Positions 1 to 8,150 of a stretch of DNA of 64,000 nt are shown here, piece by piece (within the stretch, counting starts at the first letter, position 1; each line of letters begins with the position of its first letter). The stretch is from the NCBI RefSeq assembly GCF_001758465.1, contig NZ_MJIC01000002.1, positions 1-64,000 on the forward strand, given 5' to 3'. The notes below the pieces were generated by a model. It was not told the origin of the DNA. It saw only the letters and a list, made by a program, of their open reading frames with translations, and searched no databases. Origin of the DNA: Marisediminitalea lipolytica. Lineage in GTDB: Bacteria; Pseudomonadota; Gammaproteobacteria; Enterobacterales; Alteromonadaceae. The translations under genes were made by a program, and so were the position numbers.

Positions 1-8
1 ATAGATTC

Positions 9-26
9 CCCCGGGCATGCCCGGGG
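9..26. repeat. Right-end hairpin of the IS200-like element
   Basis: A perfect palindrome, CCCCGGGCATGCCCGGGG, lies 9 bases beyond the tnpA stop codon. In IS200-type elements such end hairpins are the binding sites of the transposase dimer; it may also terminate transcription. Confidence 0.65.
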
Positions 27-35
27 TTCTTTCTG

Positions 36-464
36 TTACAGCTCCATTCGGAGCTGATCTGAATCCTTCCGACCTTGATGCTCAACGTAGTTCCGTATTG
101 TGTGCTCGTCTAAGCCTACGCTGCTTACAAAGTAACCCGGCGACCAAACAATATTTTCATTCCAATAGACCTTTCCTAGCCATTTGAATGTCTTTCTCAT
201 GTTTGACGCTGACTGGGCTTTGAGTTTACCCATCACTTCTGCTATCGAGTATTTCGGTGGAATGACCATCAACATGTGCATATGGTCATTATCAAAGCCC
301 ATTCGCTCTATCGTTACGCCGGGCATACTTCGAAGCAGCTTCGGCAACACTTTGCGCAAATACTCCACGACGAAAGGCTTCAGTATCCGACGCCTGTATT
401 TGGTTACCCAGACGACGTGATATTGAAGTCTATATAGACCATGTGATGAGACTCGAACTTCCAT
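36..464 (-). CDS. tnpA: IS200/IS605 family transposase TnpA (HUH, Y1)
   Basis: A 142-residue protein of the usual TnpA length. The metal-binding HUH motif is H61-M-H63 in a DNDHMHMLM context, and the single catalytic tyrosine is Y126 in RNYVEHQG. The N-terminal HVVWVTKYRRR segment is typical of the family. The enzyme cuts and rejoins single-stranded DNA at the element ends through a 5'-phosphotyrosine bond. All catalytic residues are present and the frame is open, so the element could be active. It lies between two end hairpins and has no companion tnpB. Confidence 0.93.
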   Translation of the reverse strand: MEVRVSSHGLYRLQYHVVWVTKYRRRILKPFVVEYLRKVLPKLLRSMPGVTIERMGFDNDHMHMLMVIPPKYSIAEVMGKLKAQSASNMRKTFKWLGKVYWNENIVWSPGYFVSSVGLDEHTIRNYVEHQGRKDSDQLRMEL

Positions 465-496
465 CTTCGTAGCATACAGGCCTCGGACTCATTCAT

Positions 497-514
497 CCAC
501 GGGTAAACCCGTGG
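497..514. repeat. Left-end hairpin of the IS200-like element
   Basis: The stem CCACGGG/CCCGTGG with a TAAA loop lies 33 bases upstream of the tnpA start. It is the expected left-end recognition hairpin. Confidence 0.6.
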
Positions 515-542
515 TGTTCTGTCGCTTCGCGACCGGTCACAT

Positions 543-566
543 AAAAAAGCCCGCAAAACGCGGGCT
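543..566 (-). terminator. Rho-independent terminator of the cupin-CMD pair
   Basis: The stem AGCCCGC/GCGGGCT (548-554 and 560-566) is followed on the minus strand by a run of six T, about 20 bases after the stop of the CMD gene. Confidence 0.8.
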
Positions 567-586
567 TCAGGTTATCGGTGTACCAG

Positions 587-1369
587 TTATTTACTGCGTT
601 TAGCAAAGATGTCCTTAAACACCGGAAGTGCAGAGAACGCCTTTGGCCAGCCAGAATAAAAGGCGATTTGGGTAATAACTTCCCCTGCTTCGGTTTCGGT
701 CAGACCGTTGTCCATGGCTTTGTTAAGGTGGAAGTTAACCTGCTCAACCTGGCCGGTTGCGACCAGCGCACTGACCGTCGCCAGACTTCTGTCACGAGGC
801 GCAAGACCGGGTCTTAACCACAGGTCCATAAACAGAGCATCGGTGGTAAATTCTACGGTTCCCGGACTTACTTCACCATAGCTACTGCTAACAAATGACC
901 GGCGCTGTTGCTCAGCTTCTTTATCATAAGACAGCAATTCCAGCTTATCCGAAGGTAACTGCTTAGCCGTAATTTTACGCTCTTCGTAAACCGGGCCAAT
1001 GGTATTGATGGCCGCCCGGGCGTTGGCGAACCCCGTGTAAAAAGCCAGATGGTTAACTATTTCTGCGATCTCTTCAGGGCTTACGTCACTGTCCAGCGAC
1101 TTTTCCACGATCTCTGGCATGGCATCCAGCTGACCGCGGGCGATCAAAGCTGAAAGGGTAACAATGCTTCTGTCTCTTGCCGACAGCGCTTCGCGCTGCC
1201 ACAGCTGACCTTCCAGCAGTTGGGTTTGGTTACTCTGCACCAGCGGAGCAACCCGCTCTGCATACTGATTACTCATAGTTGTTTCTCCTGCATTGGCGGT
1301 AAGTGCGCCAAAAGAAAGCGCGGCGCCGGTAGTTGCGGCTGCGTAAAACTTGCCAAATCGGGTTCGCAT
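587..1369 (-). CDS. Exported carboxymuconolactone decarboxylase family protein, two CMD domains
   Basis: The 260-residue protein starts with a signal peptide (residues 1-27, cleavage near ANAG) and carries two CMD/AhpD-like alpha-helical domains (about 45-130 and 165-255). Each has the RDRS entry motif followed by a helix with GQ and the EIVNHLAFYTG or EVITQIAFYSG segment. It contains no cysteine at all, so it cannot be a CxxC peroxidase of the AhpD type. It more probably resembles gamma-carboxymuconolactone decarboxylase folds of unknown substrate. A strong AGGAGG site stands before the ATG, only 9 bases after the stop of the cupin gene, so the two are cotranscribed. Substrate unknown. Confidence 0.85.
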   Translation of the reverse strand: MRTRFGKFYAAATTGAALSFGALTANAGETTMSNQYAERVAPLVQSNQTQLLEGQLWQREALSARDRSIVTLSALIARGQLDAMPEIVEKSLDSDVSPEEIAEIVNHLAFYTGFANARAAINTIGPVYEERKITAKQLPSDKLELLSYDKEAEQQRRSFVSSSYGEVSPGTVEFTTDALFMDLWLRPGLAPRDRSLATVSALVATGQVEQVNFHLNKAMDNGLTETEAGEVITQIAFYSGWPKAFSALPVFKDIFAKRSK

Positions 1370-1378
1370 GTGTGCCTC

Positions 1379-1846
1379 CTACTCGCCGTGATATTGTTTA
1401 TCAGTAACTTTTTCGCCCCACACAACATTCTTACCTTCAACCAACTGTTGAATTGCCATGTGCGTCATGCTGGTCGTTTCGGTAGCACCGTGCCAGTGTT
1501 TTACACCCGGCGGCGTCCACACCACATCACCCGCTTTAATTACTTTTTTAGGCTCGCCCCATTCCTGCACATAACCCTGGCCGGCGGATACTACCAGAAA
1601 CTGACCAGCCGGATGGGTGTGCCAGGCTGAGCGGGCGCCCGGTGCGAAGGTCACGTTGGCCGCCGAGACATTAGAGTCTTTGTTGGGCGAGACTAAAGGC
1701 GTCACAACACTGATGCCGCTAAAAACCTTGTCAGACCCGGTGATGGCTTTTTGCGCACCATTAGGGGTAATTTCCATCTTTCCTGCAGCCTGTGCCGCAG
1801 CCATGCCAGTCATCAGTAACATTATGACGCTTAACGTTTTTCGCAT
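1379..1846 (-). CDS. Exported single-domain cupin protein
   Basis: The start is placed at the ATG of MRKTLSVIMLL because it has a GAGGA site and begins a clean signal peptide (to about residue 20, AQAAG). A longer reading upstream has neither. The mature protein carries the two cupin motifs: HTHPAGQ with the following glycine-rich strand, and PPGVKHWHGA. Together they supply the histidines of a typical metal site. Proteins of this kind are often paired with CMD proteins and annotated as quercetin-dioxygenase-like cupins. The substrate is not evident. It is the first gene of a two-gene operon transcribed away from a LysR regulator. Confidence 0.85.
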   Translation of the reverse strand: MRKTLSVIMLLMTGMAAAQAAGKMEITPNGAQKAITGSDKVFSGISVVTPLVSPNKDSNVSAANVTFAPGARSAWHTHPAGQFLVVSAGQGYVQEWGEPKKVIKAGDVVWTPPGVKHWHGATETTSMTHMAIQQLVEGKNVVWGEKVTDKQYHGE

Positions 1847-1930
1847 AGTATCCTCGGTAAATTTCGTTAGTCTGTGTAATAACTTACGGCTATGGTAAGA
1901 CAATTAGATTAAAAGCAGTTAATAATACAC

Positions 1931-1953
1931 CGATGAATCGGGCTCATTAATCG
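1931..1953. promoter_or_regulatory. Candidate LysR-type operator (T-N11-A)
   Basis: An interrupted inverted repeat, CGATGAAT-N7-ATTAATCG with one mismatch, lies between the divergent cupin and LysR genes. It contains T1934-N11-A1946, the classical LysR-family pattern. Its position 36 bases before the LysR start suits autoregulation and control of the divergent pair. Confidence 0.5.
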
Positions 1954-1988
1954 CAAACACTGTTACAACATTATCGGATTAGCTATTT

Positions 1989-2879
1989 ATGCGTGAAAAC
2001 TATAACGAAATTCTGGCGTTTATCGCAGTAGCCAAAGAACGCAGTTTTACCCGGGCGGCAGCCAAGCTTGGCGTCACCCAGTCGGCGCTCAGCCATTCCA
2101 TGCGGGCGCTGGAAGAAAGGCTCGGCATTCGCCTGTTAACCCGAACCACCCGCAGCGTCTCGACCACCGAGGCTGGCGAGCGAATATTGCAACGTATCGC
2201 TCCCCGTTTTGAAGACATCGATACCGAACTGGAAATGCTTTCTGAGCTCACCGACAAGCCCGCCGGCATGGTCCGTATCAGTTGCAGTGACCATGCGGCC
2301 TACAACCTGGTGTGGCCCAAACTTTCGCCGCTGTTAAAAGACTATCCGGATATCCATCTGGAGGTTAACGTAGATAACGGATTTACCAATATTGTCTCAA
2401 GTCGCTTTGATGCCGGCGTGCGGTTGGGCGAAGCGGTGGAGAAAGACATGATAGCCGTTAAAATTGGACCGGAAATGCGCATGGCAATGGTGGCCTCGCC
2501 TGAGTATCTGGCCAAACACGGCACACCATCATCACCAGATGAATTAATCGAGCACCAATGTATCGGTTTGCGAATGATAACCGCGGGCGGCGTTTATGAG
2601 TGGGAACTGGACAACGGTAAACGTCAGGTCAACGTTAAGTCCAGTGGCCAGGTGATTTTTAATCATCCGATATTGATCCGCAAAGCCGCTATCGAAGGTT
2701 TTGGGCTGGCCTTTTTACCTGAGGACATGTTTGCTGACGCATTGGCAGAAGGCAAGTTAAGCAGGGTATTGGAAGACTGGTGCCTGCCTTTTCCTGGTTA
2801 TCACCTTTACTACCCTAATCGTAACAATCACTCACCTGCATTCACAGCAGTCGTCGACGCCCTGCGCTATCGCAAATAA
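1989..2879 (+). CDS. LysR family transcriptional regulator
   Basis: The 296-residue protein has the family layout: a winged helix-turn-helix at residues 1-60 (FTRAAAKLGVTQSALSHSMRALEERLG, then LLTRTTR) and a periplasmic-binding-like effector domain from about residue 90 to the end. It resembles the subgroup that regulates divergent oxidoreductase genes (AaeR/DsdC-like annotation is common but not specific). Divergence from the cupin-CMD operon, with a T-N11-A palindrome between them, suggests it controls that operon. Confidence 0.92.
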   Translation: MRENYNEILAFIAVAKERSFTRAAAKLGVTQSALSHSMRALEERLGIRLLTRTTRSVSTTEAGERILQRIAPRFEDIDTELEMLSELTDKPAGMVRISCSDHAAYNLVWPKLSPLLKDYPDIHLEVNVDNGFTNIVSSRFDAGVRLGEAVEKDMIAVKIGPEMRMAMVASPEYLAKHGTPSSPDELIEHQCIGLRMITAGGVYEWELDNGKRQVNVKSSGQVIFNHPILIRKAAIEGFGLAFLPEDMFADALAEGKLSRVLEDWCLPFPGYHLYYPNRNNHSPAFTAVVDALRYRK

Positions 2880-3108
2880 CTACGATAGCGATTAATGAGA
2901 ATATCTCATTACCGCATTTTGACTATTTCGCTGACCCATCAGCCCGAATTAATGGTACCAATAGCAACATTAACTTGCTGTATCGTTGTTTCCGGGCTGT
3001 TCAGCTTTCTACTCTTCCCGACTGAATAAGCCCGCAGGCAGTTGGCATGGCATCGGCCAGCAACTGCCTGGAATCCTCAGCGCTACAGTGCTACATCTGG
3101 AGAATAGT

Positions 3109-3876
3109 ATGAACGTCACTTTTGATTTTTCGGGCAAAGTCGCCCTGGTAACCGGCGCTGCGTCAGGCATGGGACTGGCTGCTGCCAAGGCATTCGCTAA
3201 GGCTGGTGCTTCCGTCATGTTAGCCGACGTTAACAAAGAGGCTTTAAGCAAAGCACTGGACGACATTGTTACCGATGGTGGTAAAGCAGAAATTTTTGTT
3301 TGTGATGTCACCAACGAAGACAATGTGGCTGCACTGGTAAAAAATACCGTAGACACTTTTGGCGACCTTGATTTTGCCTACAACAATGCCGGTATTCAGG
3401 TGCCTGCTACCGGCGCAGCCGAAGAAAAAGCAGAAGATTTCGATAAGGTTAACGCAATTAATTTACGTGGTGTATGGGCTTGTATGAAACACGAGCTGGC
3501 CTATATGAAAACCAGGAACAAAGGCGCTATTGTTAACTGTTCATCGACCGGCGGTTTGGTTGGACTGGAAAAACTGGCAGCTTACCACGCCTCTAAGCAT
3601 GGTGTAATTGGCATGACCAAGTCAGCGGCGCTGGAATATGCCCCAACGGGTATTCGTATTAACGCGGTATGCCCTGGCGCCATTGATACTCCCATGGTTT
3701 CAGCCATGCTGGAAGAAGGCGCGCTTACCGAAGAACTGATTGCGGCGAGTCAGCCCATTGGCCGGTTAGGCAAGGCCGAGGAAATCGCTTCTGCCGTGCT
3801 GTTCCTGTGTAGTGATGCTGCTTCATTCATTGTGGGTATAGCCCTGCCTGTAGAAGGTGGTTTTACTGCTCACTAA
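3109..3876 (+). CDS. Short-chain dehydrogenase/reductase (SDR)
   Basis: The start is set at the ATG of MNVTFDFSGKVALVTG, which has a GGAGA site; the open frame continues upstream without family similarity. The 255-residue protein is a classical SDR. It has the TGAASGMG nucleotide-binding motif (15-22), NNAG (92-95), a catalytic serine around 145-146 and Y159-HAS-K163. The acidic D40 after the second strand (MLADVN) favours NAD(H). The sequence resembles glucose 1-dehydrogenase or 3-ketoacyl-reductase-like SDRs; the substrate cannot be named. A terminator follows. Confidence 0.9.
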   Translation: MNVTFDFSGKVALVTGAASGMGLAAAKAFAKAGASVMLADVNKEALSKALDDIVTDGGKAEIFVCDVTNEDNVAALVKNTVDTFGDLDFAYNNAGIQVPATGAAEEKAEDFDKVNAINLRGVWACMKHELAYMKTRNKGAIVNCSSTGGLVGLEKLAAYHASKHGVIGMTKSAALEYAPTGIRINAVCPGAIDTPMVSAMLEEGALTEELIAASQPIGRLGKAEEIASAVLFLCSDAASFIVGIALPVEGGFTAH

Positions 3877-3934
3877 TTTACCCCGGTTCATTATGTGCCC
3901 CCTGTATACTCCCTCGAAGGTATACAGGCTTTCA

Positions 3935-3961
3935 GGGAAGCAAGGTTGCTTCCCTTTTTTT
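3935..3961 (+). terminator. Rho-independent terminator after the SDR gene
   Basis: A perfect 9-bp stem (GGGAAGCAA/TTGCTTCCC) is followed by seven T. Just upstream, 3901-3908 and 3921-3928 form a second inverted repeat (CCTGTATA/TATACAGG). Confidence 0.85.
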
Positions 3962-3964
3962 GTT

Positions 3965-4227
3965 TTACCACCGGCCAGTTACATCCATAAAGCTGCCGGT
4001 AACAAAAGAGGGCTTATTGCTGGCTAACCACATTGGCTTGGGCAACCTCCCGATCTGCCGTATTTTGTCGACATTTCCTTAATCGCTTCTTTCGAGCACA
4101 AAAAACAGGGACGCTTAAAGTGCTGGTAATTAAGCACCATTGCAAACCCTTGTTCAGCTTCACCAAAGGCAGCTTGCGCAACAATTCCGCGGCTGCTGTT
4201 AGTGATAATAACCATATTATTACCCAT
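3965..4227 (-). pseudogene. Decayed SDR gene (internal deletion and frameshifts)
   Basis: Read on the minus strand, the 5' part begins MGNNMVIITNSSRGI and continues to VLNYQH, a typical SDR N-terminus with the nucleotide-binding loop. After a short scrambled middle, another frame gives GRLPKPMWLASNK then PSFVTGSFMDVTG, the usual SDR C-terminus, ending in a stop at 3965-3967. Only about 87 codons remain of the usual 245 or so, so most of the catalytic core, including the YxxxK region, is gone. The remnant lies convergent to an intact SDR gene. It need not be a copy of it, because the two N-termini differ. Confidence 0.7.
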
Positions 4228-4254
4228 CGATTTTTCTTTCATAAATCCAATCAA

Positions 4255-4326
4255 TGTCGACAATTTAATCAAGACAGTAGCAATAGAAAGCATAAAATGG
4301 CTTAATAACCACAGATTGTCGACAAT
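4255..4326. promoter_or_regulatory. Two TGTCGACA palindromes before the membrane protein gene
   Basis: TGTCGACA occurs at 4255-4262 and, within a 12-bp palindrome ATTGTCGACAAT, at 4315-4326. Both are followed by an AATT(T)AA tract. A third TGTCGACA lies at 4066-4073 inside the SDR remnant. The pair lies just upstream of the gene starting at 4343, so it may be an operator. Confidence 0.4.
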
Positions 4327-4342
4327 TAAACTGAGAGGAAAC

Positions 4343-5044
4343 ATGAATTGGTACGATTTTTGGGGAACCGTAAATTCCCTGTTTATATTGGTCAGTCTCG
4401 CGGGGGTATTTTCACAGCTAAATACTATCTGGCGACGAAAGCAAGCAAAGGGAAATAATCAGCGTCCAACACAGTTACTGTCCCTAAACCAGTTTACCGT
4501 GAGCTTTCTGGCCTACCTTTCATTTTTCACCTATGGCTATTCAATTGAACCATTCAATCATTACATTGTGTGGCCAAGGCTTTGTGCAGCAGCGCTGGTT
4601 GCACTTATTTTGCTGGAAATCTGGCGGGACCGGAAAACATCTCAAGCGCTTTTAAGTGTGAGCCTGGCTGCCGGTTGTCTGGTACTAGCGGTGCTGGGGC
4701 TGTTTGTTGGAGAAACCGTAACCGATGAGGGAAAGTACATTTCAACCAGTCTTATTGTGTTGGTGACGGTACTTATCGCGCAGGGGTATTACCACCAAAT
4801 CCGCATCATAGTAAACGCAGGCGACACCGGCGCAGTCGACTTAAGAATGAGCCAGTTTATTCTTGCCATGGATATTTCCACCATTGCCTTTGCCCTCAGC
4901 ATGGGAGTTAAAACCGGCTGGCCATTACTATTGCTGGCCATCACCAGTGGCGTTACAAAACTGGTGATCATGTACCTTTTCAAATGGGTTAAAAGCAGTC
5001 CCACAGCCAGGGCTCGCAGAGCCACAGGGGTGATGAAAACCTGA
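4343..5044 (+). CDS. Seven-helix membrane protein, PQ-loop-like
   Basis: The start is the ATG after GAGAGGAAAC; the frame is open further upstream, but that part overlaps the operator-like palindromes. The 233-residue protein has about seven hydrophobic segments. Two stretches look like degenerate PQ-loop repeats: GVFSQLNTIWRRKQ near residue 22 and YYHQIRIIVNAGDTGAVD in the second half. Each is followed by a helix pair, an arrangement seen in SWEET/PQ-loop carriers. The tail is basic. The function is not recognised. Convergent with ssb, with a shared terminator between. Confidence 0.7.
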   Translation: MNWYDFWGTVNSLFILVSLAGVFSQLNTIWRRKQAKGNNQRPTQLLSLNQFTVSFLAYLSFFTYGYSIEPFNHYIVWPRLCAAALVALILLEIWRDRKTSQALLSVSLAAGCLVLAVLGLFVGETVTDEGKYISTSLIVLVTVLIAQGYYHQIRIIVNAGDTGAVDLRMSQFILAMDISTIAFALSMGVKTGWPLLLLAITSGVTKLVIMYLFKWVKSSPTARARRATGVMKT

Positions 5045-5091
5045 GCTATGACTTGCTCGCTGGCAGGAGCAAAGTACTGGTCATAAGACAC

Positions 5092-5119
5092 AAAAAAGCC
5101 GCTGACTAAGCGGCTTTTT
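5092..5119. terminator. Bidirectional terminator
   Basis: The stem AGCCGCT/AGCGGCT has A6 on its left and T5 on its right, so it can stop both the membrane protein gene (+) and ssb (-). Confidence 0.85.
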
Positions 5120-5142
5120 GCTGATCAAACCAAAGGATTTGG

Positions 5143-5697
5143 TTAGAACGGAATATCATCATCAAAATCAAAGTCAGGCTCTGCCATCGGCGGCTTCTGT
5201 TGATTTTGTCCGCCTTGCGGACGCTGCTGTTGTGGAGGTTGCTGATAACCACCCTGATTGCCGCCGCCATAGTTCTGGTTGCCGCCACCGTAGCCGCCGC
5301 CTTGCTGACCACCTTGCGGACGCTGCTGATAACCGCCACCCTGGCCGCCCTGACCACCTTCACGGCCGCCAAGCATTTGCATCTGGTCAACGATGATTTC
5401 GGTAGTATAGCGATCCTGACCTTGCTGGTCCTGCCATTTACGGGTTTGCAACTTACCTTCAACGTAAATTTGCGAGCCTTTTTTCAGGTATTCGCCGGCA
5501 ATTTCTGCCAGACGACGATACATGGTCAGGCGGTGCCATTCTGTACGTTCCTGTACCTGACCTTGCTGGTCCTTCCAGCTCTCACTGGTCGCCAGGCTCA
5601 AATTGGCAACGGCGTTGCCGTTGGGCATGTAACGTACTTCCGGGTCGTTACCTAAATTGCCGACCAGAATGACTTTGTTAACGCCTCGAGTTGCCAT
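5143..5697 (-). CDS. ssb: Single-stranded DNA-binding protein
   Basis: The 184-residue protein has an OB fold at about residues 1-112, starting [16 protein letters not shown], with the conserved aromatic residues of ssDNA contact. A long Gly/Gln/Pro-rich linker (112-170) and the acidic tip [10 protein letters not shown] follow. This tip docks replication and repair partners in all bacterial SSBs. In many gammaproteobacteria ssb lies next to uvrA or to an MFS gene beside uvrA. Here it is 29 kb from both, on the same strand as the MFS gene. Confidence 0.98.
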   Translation of the reverse strand: MATRGVNKVILVGNLGNDPEVRYMPNGNAVANLSLATSESWKDQQGQVQERTEWHRLTMYRRLAEIAGEYLKKGSQIYVEGKLQTRKWQDQQGQDRYTTEIIVDQMQMLGGREGGQGGQGGGYQQRPQGGQQGGGYGGGNQNYGGGNQGGYQQPPQQQRPQGGQNQQKPPMAEPDFDFDDDIPF

Positions 5698-5921
5698 GAT
5701 GTCTCCTAAAATCTGTTTACGCTTTTATTGTAATAGCAGCGCATTCAGCGCTTCGTCGTGTGGTGTAAAGCTTGCCAGTATACCTTATTTTTGACAAGCG
5801 CTCGCGCCTTTTTATGGCAAAAAATAAATCGCCCACAGGCAATTTTTAACTCCTTGTTTTGCCTTAAAGACTACGCCGTTCCAGCGCAAAAACAGCTGTT
5901 CTGACAGCCGGTTTTACAGCG

Positions 5922-6434
5922 TTAAGCAGGAATGCGTCCCATAGCGGCCAGTGTAGCAAATACAATAATGGCCAGAGCAATCGCAATAATAATGGGTAGG
6001 AGGACCAGCCACTGTTTGGAAAGATGCAGGGTTGGCACTGCCCGTTTGCTGCCCACTTCAGGTACTGACAACAAACGGCTACACCAATAAAGTATGGGTA
6101 ACGCCATGGCCATCCCCACTACTTCAACCAGCGCTAACAACGTTGGCATTGGCGTGGGTGAAGCTGGAAAAATTCGCGCCAGATCCACTGCGTAAACCAC
6201 CAGATAGCTGAGCGCAGCCAACCAGCTGCCCAGTATCGCCCAGCGGTATTGTAGCCGGGTAAAATAGGCCAACATAAAACTGCCCAGCCCCAAAGTAGTC
6301 AAAAACAGATTAAACAAGCTTAAAATCAGCGGTGAAATCTGGGAAAAGTCGCGGTTTTCTATAGGACCGCCGGGCACCAGAATCATTAGCGCCAGGGCCG
6401 AAAAAACCAGTAAATAAGCTATTTTGGTGTGCAT
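5922..6434 (-). CDS. Small multi-pass membrane protein of unknown function
   Basis: A 170-residue, strongly hydrophobic protein with about five membrane segments (5-22, 34-60, 66-88, 98-117, 142-165) and a short polar loop with SVPEVGSKR. No domain is recognised. It follows the galactose operon on the same strand, but a terminator lies between (6494-6523), so it is probably transcribed separately. Confidence 0.6.
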   Translation of the reverse strand: MHTKIAYLLVFSALALMILVPGGPIENRDFSQISPLILSLFNLFLTTLGLGSFMLAYFTRLQYRWAILGSWLAALSYLVVYAVDLARIFPASPTPMPTLLALVEVVGMAMALPILYWCSRLLSVPEVGSKRAVPTLHLSKQWLVLLPIIIAIALAIIVFATLAAMGRIPA

Positions 6435-6493
6435 CTGTTATCTCCGGGTAAGTTTATGCAGCAACACTAACAACACAGGAGTGAAAAACAGGT

Positions 6494-6523
6494 AAAAAAA
6501 AGCCCCAACCAGGGTTGAGGCTT
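6494..6523 (-). terminator. Terminator of the galT-galK-sglT operon
   Basis: An 11-bp stem with one G-T pair (6500-6510 and 6513-6523) is followed on the minus strand by seven T. It lies directly after the symporter stop. Confidence 0.8.
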
Positions 6524-6540
6524 AGCATAATATTATGAGC

Positions 6541-8103
6541 TTACCACCAGGTAATATAGAACACGGCTACCACAATAATCAGTGCCACTGACGCTGCGTT
6601 AAATCCTGAGGTTGTCTTAAACTCGATGTCGCGTAATTCAACCGCGTGAGGGTGATCGCCTTTACCTTCAAAGGTAGAAATCACTACGGCCAGCGCCACA
6701 CACAGTAAGAACACGATACCGACACGGTCCATAAATGGCAGTTCCGGCAACAACAGTTTGAAAGCCAGGCTAAATACTGCCGAACCAACGGCCGCAACTA
6801 AACCGGCATTCGCCGTAGTTTTCTTCCAGAACATACCCAGCGCAAACAGGGCGACAATACCCGGTGTAAAGAAGCCGGTGAATTCCTGAATATACTGGAA
6901 TGCCTGGTCAAACTGTCCCAGTAGTGGCTTGGCAGCTACCATGGCAATCAGCAGTGCCAGCAGACTTACGATACGGCCAACTTTAACGTAATGTTGCTGG
7001 GTTTTACCCGGATTACGGTCTTTGTAAATATCCATGGTGAAGATGGTAGATACACTGTTGGTCATCGACGCCAGTGAAGACACAATTGCAGCTACCAACG
7101 CGGCAAAGATAATGCCTTTAAGACCAACCGGCATCAGCGTCATCAATGATGGATAGGCCTGATCCGCTTTTTCCAAATCAGGAACCAGTAACACCGCAGC
7201 AATACCCGGTAATACCACTATTAATGGCATTAGCACTTTAAGGAATGCAGCAAACACGATCCCCTTTTGCGCTTCATGCACGCTCTTAGCAGCCAGGGTG
7301 CGCTGAATAATGTACTGGTTAAAGCCCCAGTAAGACAGGTTCATGATCCACATACCGCCAATCAGCACTGACAGGCCGGGTAAATCCATATAATGCGGAT
7401 TGTCCGGGCTTAAAATCATGTCGAATTTTTCCGGTAATTCACTGGTGACTGTGGCAAAGCCAGCCAGTATGCCATTACCATCGCCTATCAGATTCAGCGC
7501 GGTGTATGACAGGAACAAGCCACCTGCCACCAGCAGAACCACCTGAATAATATCGGTCATAGCAACCGCTTTAAGGCCACCATACAGCGAGTAAGCCAGC
7601 GAGAATATACCCAGGAAAACCATGCCATACATCAGGTCTACGCCAGCAATGGTATTGATTGCCAGTGCGCCTAACCACAGTACCGCAGTCAGGTTAACAA
7701 ACACGTACACACCCAGCCAGAACACTGCCATAACCATGCGTACACGGTGATCATAACGCTGTTCGAGGAACTGCGGCATGGTGTAAATCTTACGTTTAAG
7801 GAAGATTGGCAGGAAGTACTTACCCACAATGATTAGCGTAATTGCCGCCATCCATTCGTAGGAAGCGATAGCCAGACCAACCATATAGCCAGAACCCGAC
7901 ATCCCAATAATTTGTTCTGCCGAGATATTGGCGGCAATCAGCGAGGCACCTATGGCCCACCAAGGCAAACTTGACCCTGCTAAAAAGTAATCATTGGTAT
8001 CTTTCTCGTGTCCTTTTTCTTCACGGGAAACCCACCACGCGATACCTATTAAGGCAATGACATAAAACGCAAACAGCGCTATGTCGAGAGTTTCAATTTT
8101 CAT
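6541..8103 (-). CDS. sglT: Sodium/galactose (glucose) symporter, SSS family
   Basis: This is a 520-residue sodium:solute symporter of the SLC5 fold with 13-14 membrane helices. Several stretches match the structurally known Vibrio SglT closely: DYFLAGSSLPWWAIGASLIA, then ANISAEQIIGMSGSGY, YWGFNQYIIQRTLAAKS and IVSSLASMTNSVSTIFTMD. The N in the ISAEQ region and the ASM/S pair near the end are in the sodium and sugar sites of that family. The ATG at 8103 is chosen over a GTG four codons upstream, which lacks a ribosome site. It is the last gene of the galT-galK-sglT operon, giving uptake plus phosphorylation of galactose. Confidence 0.93.
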   Translation of the reverse strand: MKIETLDIALFAFYVIALIGIAWWVSREEKGHEKDTNDYFLAGSSLPWWAIGASLIAANISAEQIIGMSGSGYMVGLAIASYEWMAAITLIIVGKYFLPIFLKRKIYTMPQFLEQRYDHRVRMVMAVFWLGVYVFVNLTAVLWLGALAINTIAGVDLMYGMVFLGIFSLAYSLYGGLKAVAMTDIIQVVLLVAGGLFLSYTALNLIGDGNGILAGFATVTSELPEKFDMILSPDNPHYMDLPGLSVLIGGMWIMNLSYWGFNQYIIQRTLAAKSVHEAQKGIVFAAFLKVLMPLIVVLPGIAAVLLVPDLEKADQAYPSLMTLMPVGLKGIIFAALVAAIVSSLASMTNSVSTIFTMDIYKDRNPGKTQQHYVKVGRIVSLLALLIAMVAAKPLLGQFDQAFQYIQEFTGFFTPGIVALFALGMFWKKTTANAGLVAAVGSAVFSLAFKLLLPELPFMDRVGIVFLLCVALAVVISTFEGKGDHPHAVELRDIEFKTTSGFNAASVALIIVVAVFYITWW

Positions 8104-8150
8104 GTTGCGACCCACAGATTTGTAATTTTAATACGTAAATGAGCAACGAA

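Larger units (their letters stand above)
5..519 (-). mobile_element. IS200/IS605-type insertion sequence, tnpA only
   Basis: A single transposase gene lies between two structured ends. Upstream of the gene is a hairpin at 497-514 with 7-bp arms and a TAAA loop (left end). Downstream is a perfect 18-bp palindrome at 9-26 (right end). Both hairpins are followed closely by TTCT. There is no terminal inverted repeat in the DDE-transposon sense and no tnpB, as expected for IS200-like elements that move as single strands. Exact boundaries are uncertain by several bases, because ends of this family are set by short guide sequences and not by target duplication. A further small hairpin at 521-533 may be outside the element. 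Confidence 0.75.

Noticed and set aside
8103..8115. GTG start four codons upstream for the galactose symporter
   Set aside because: No ribosome site and no similarity in the extra residues; the ATG at 8103 is preferred.
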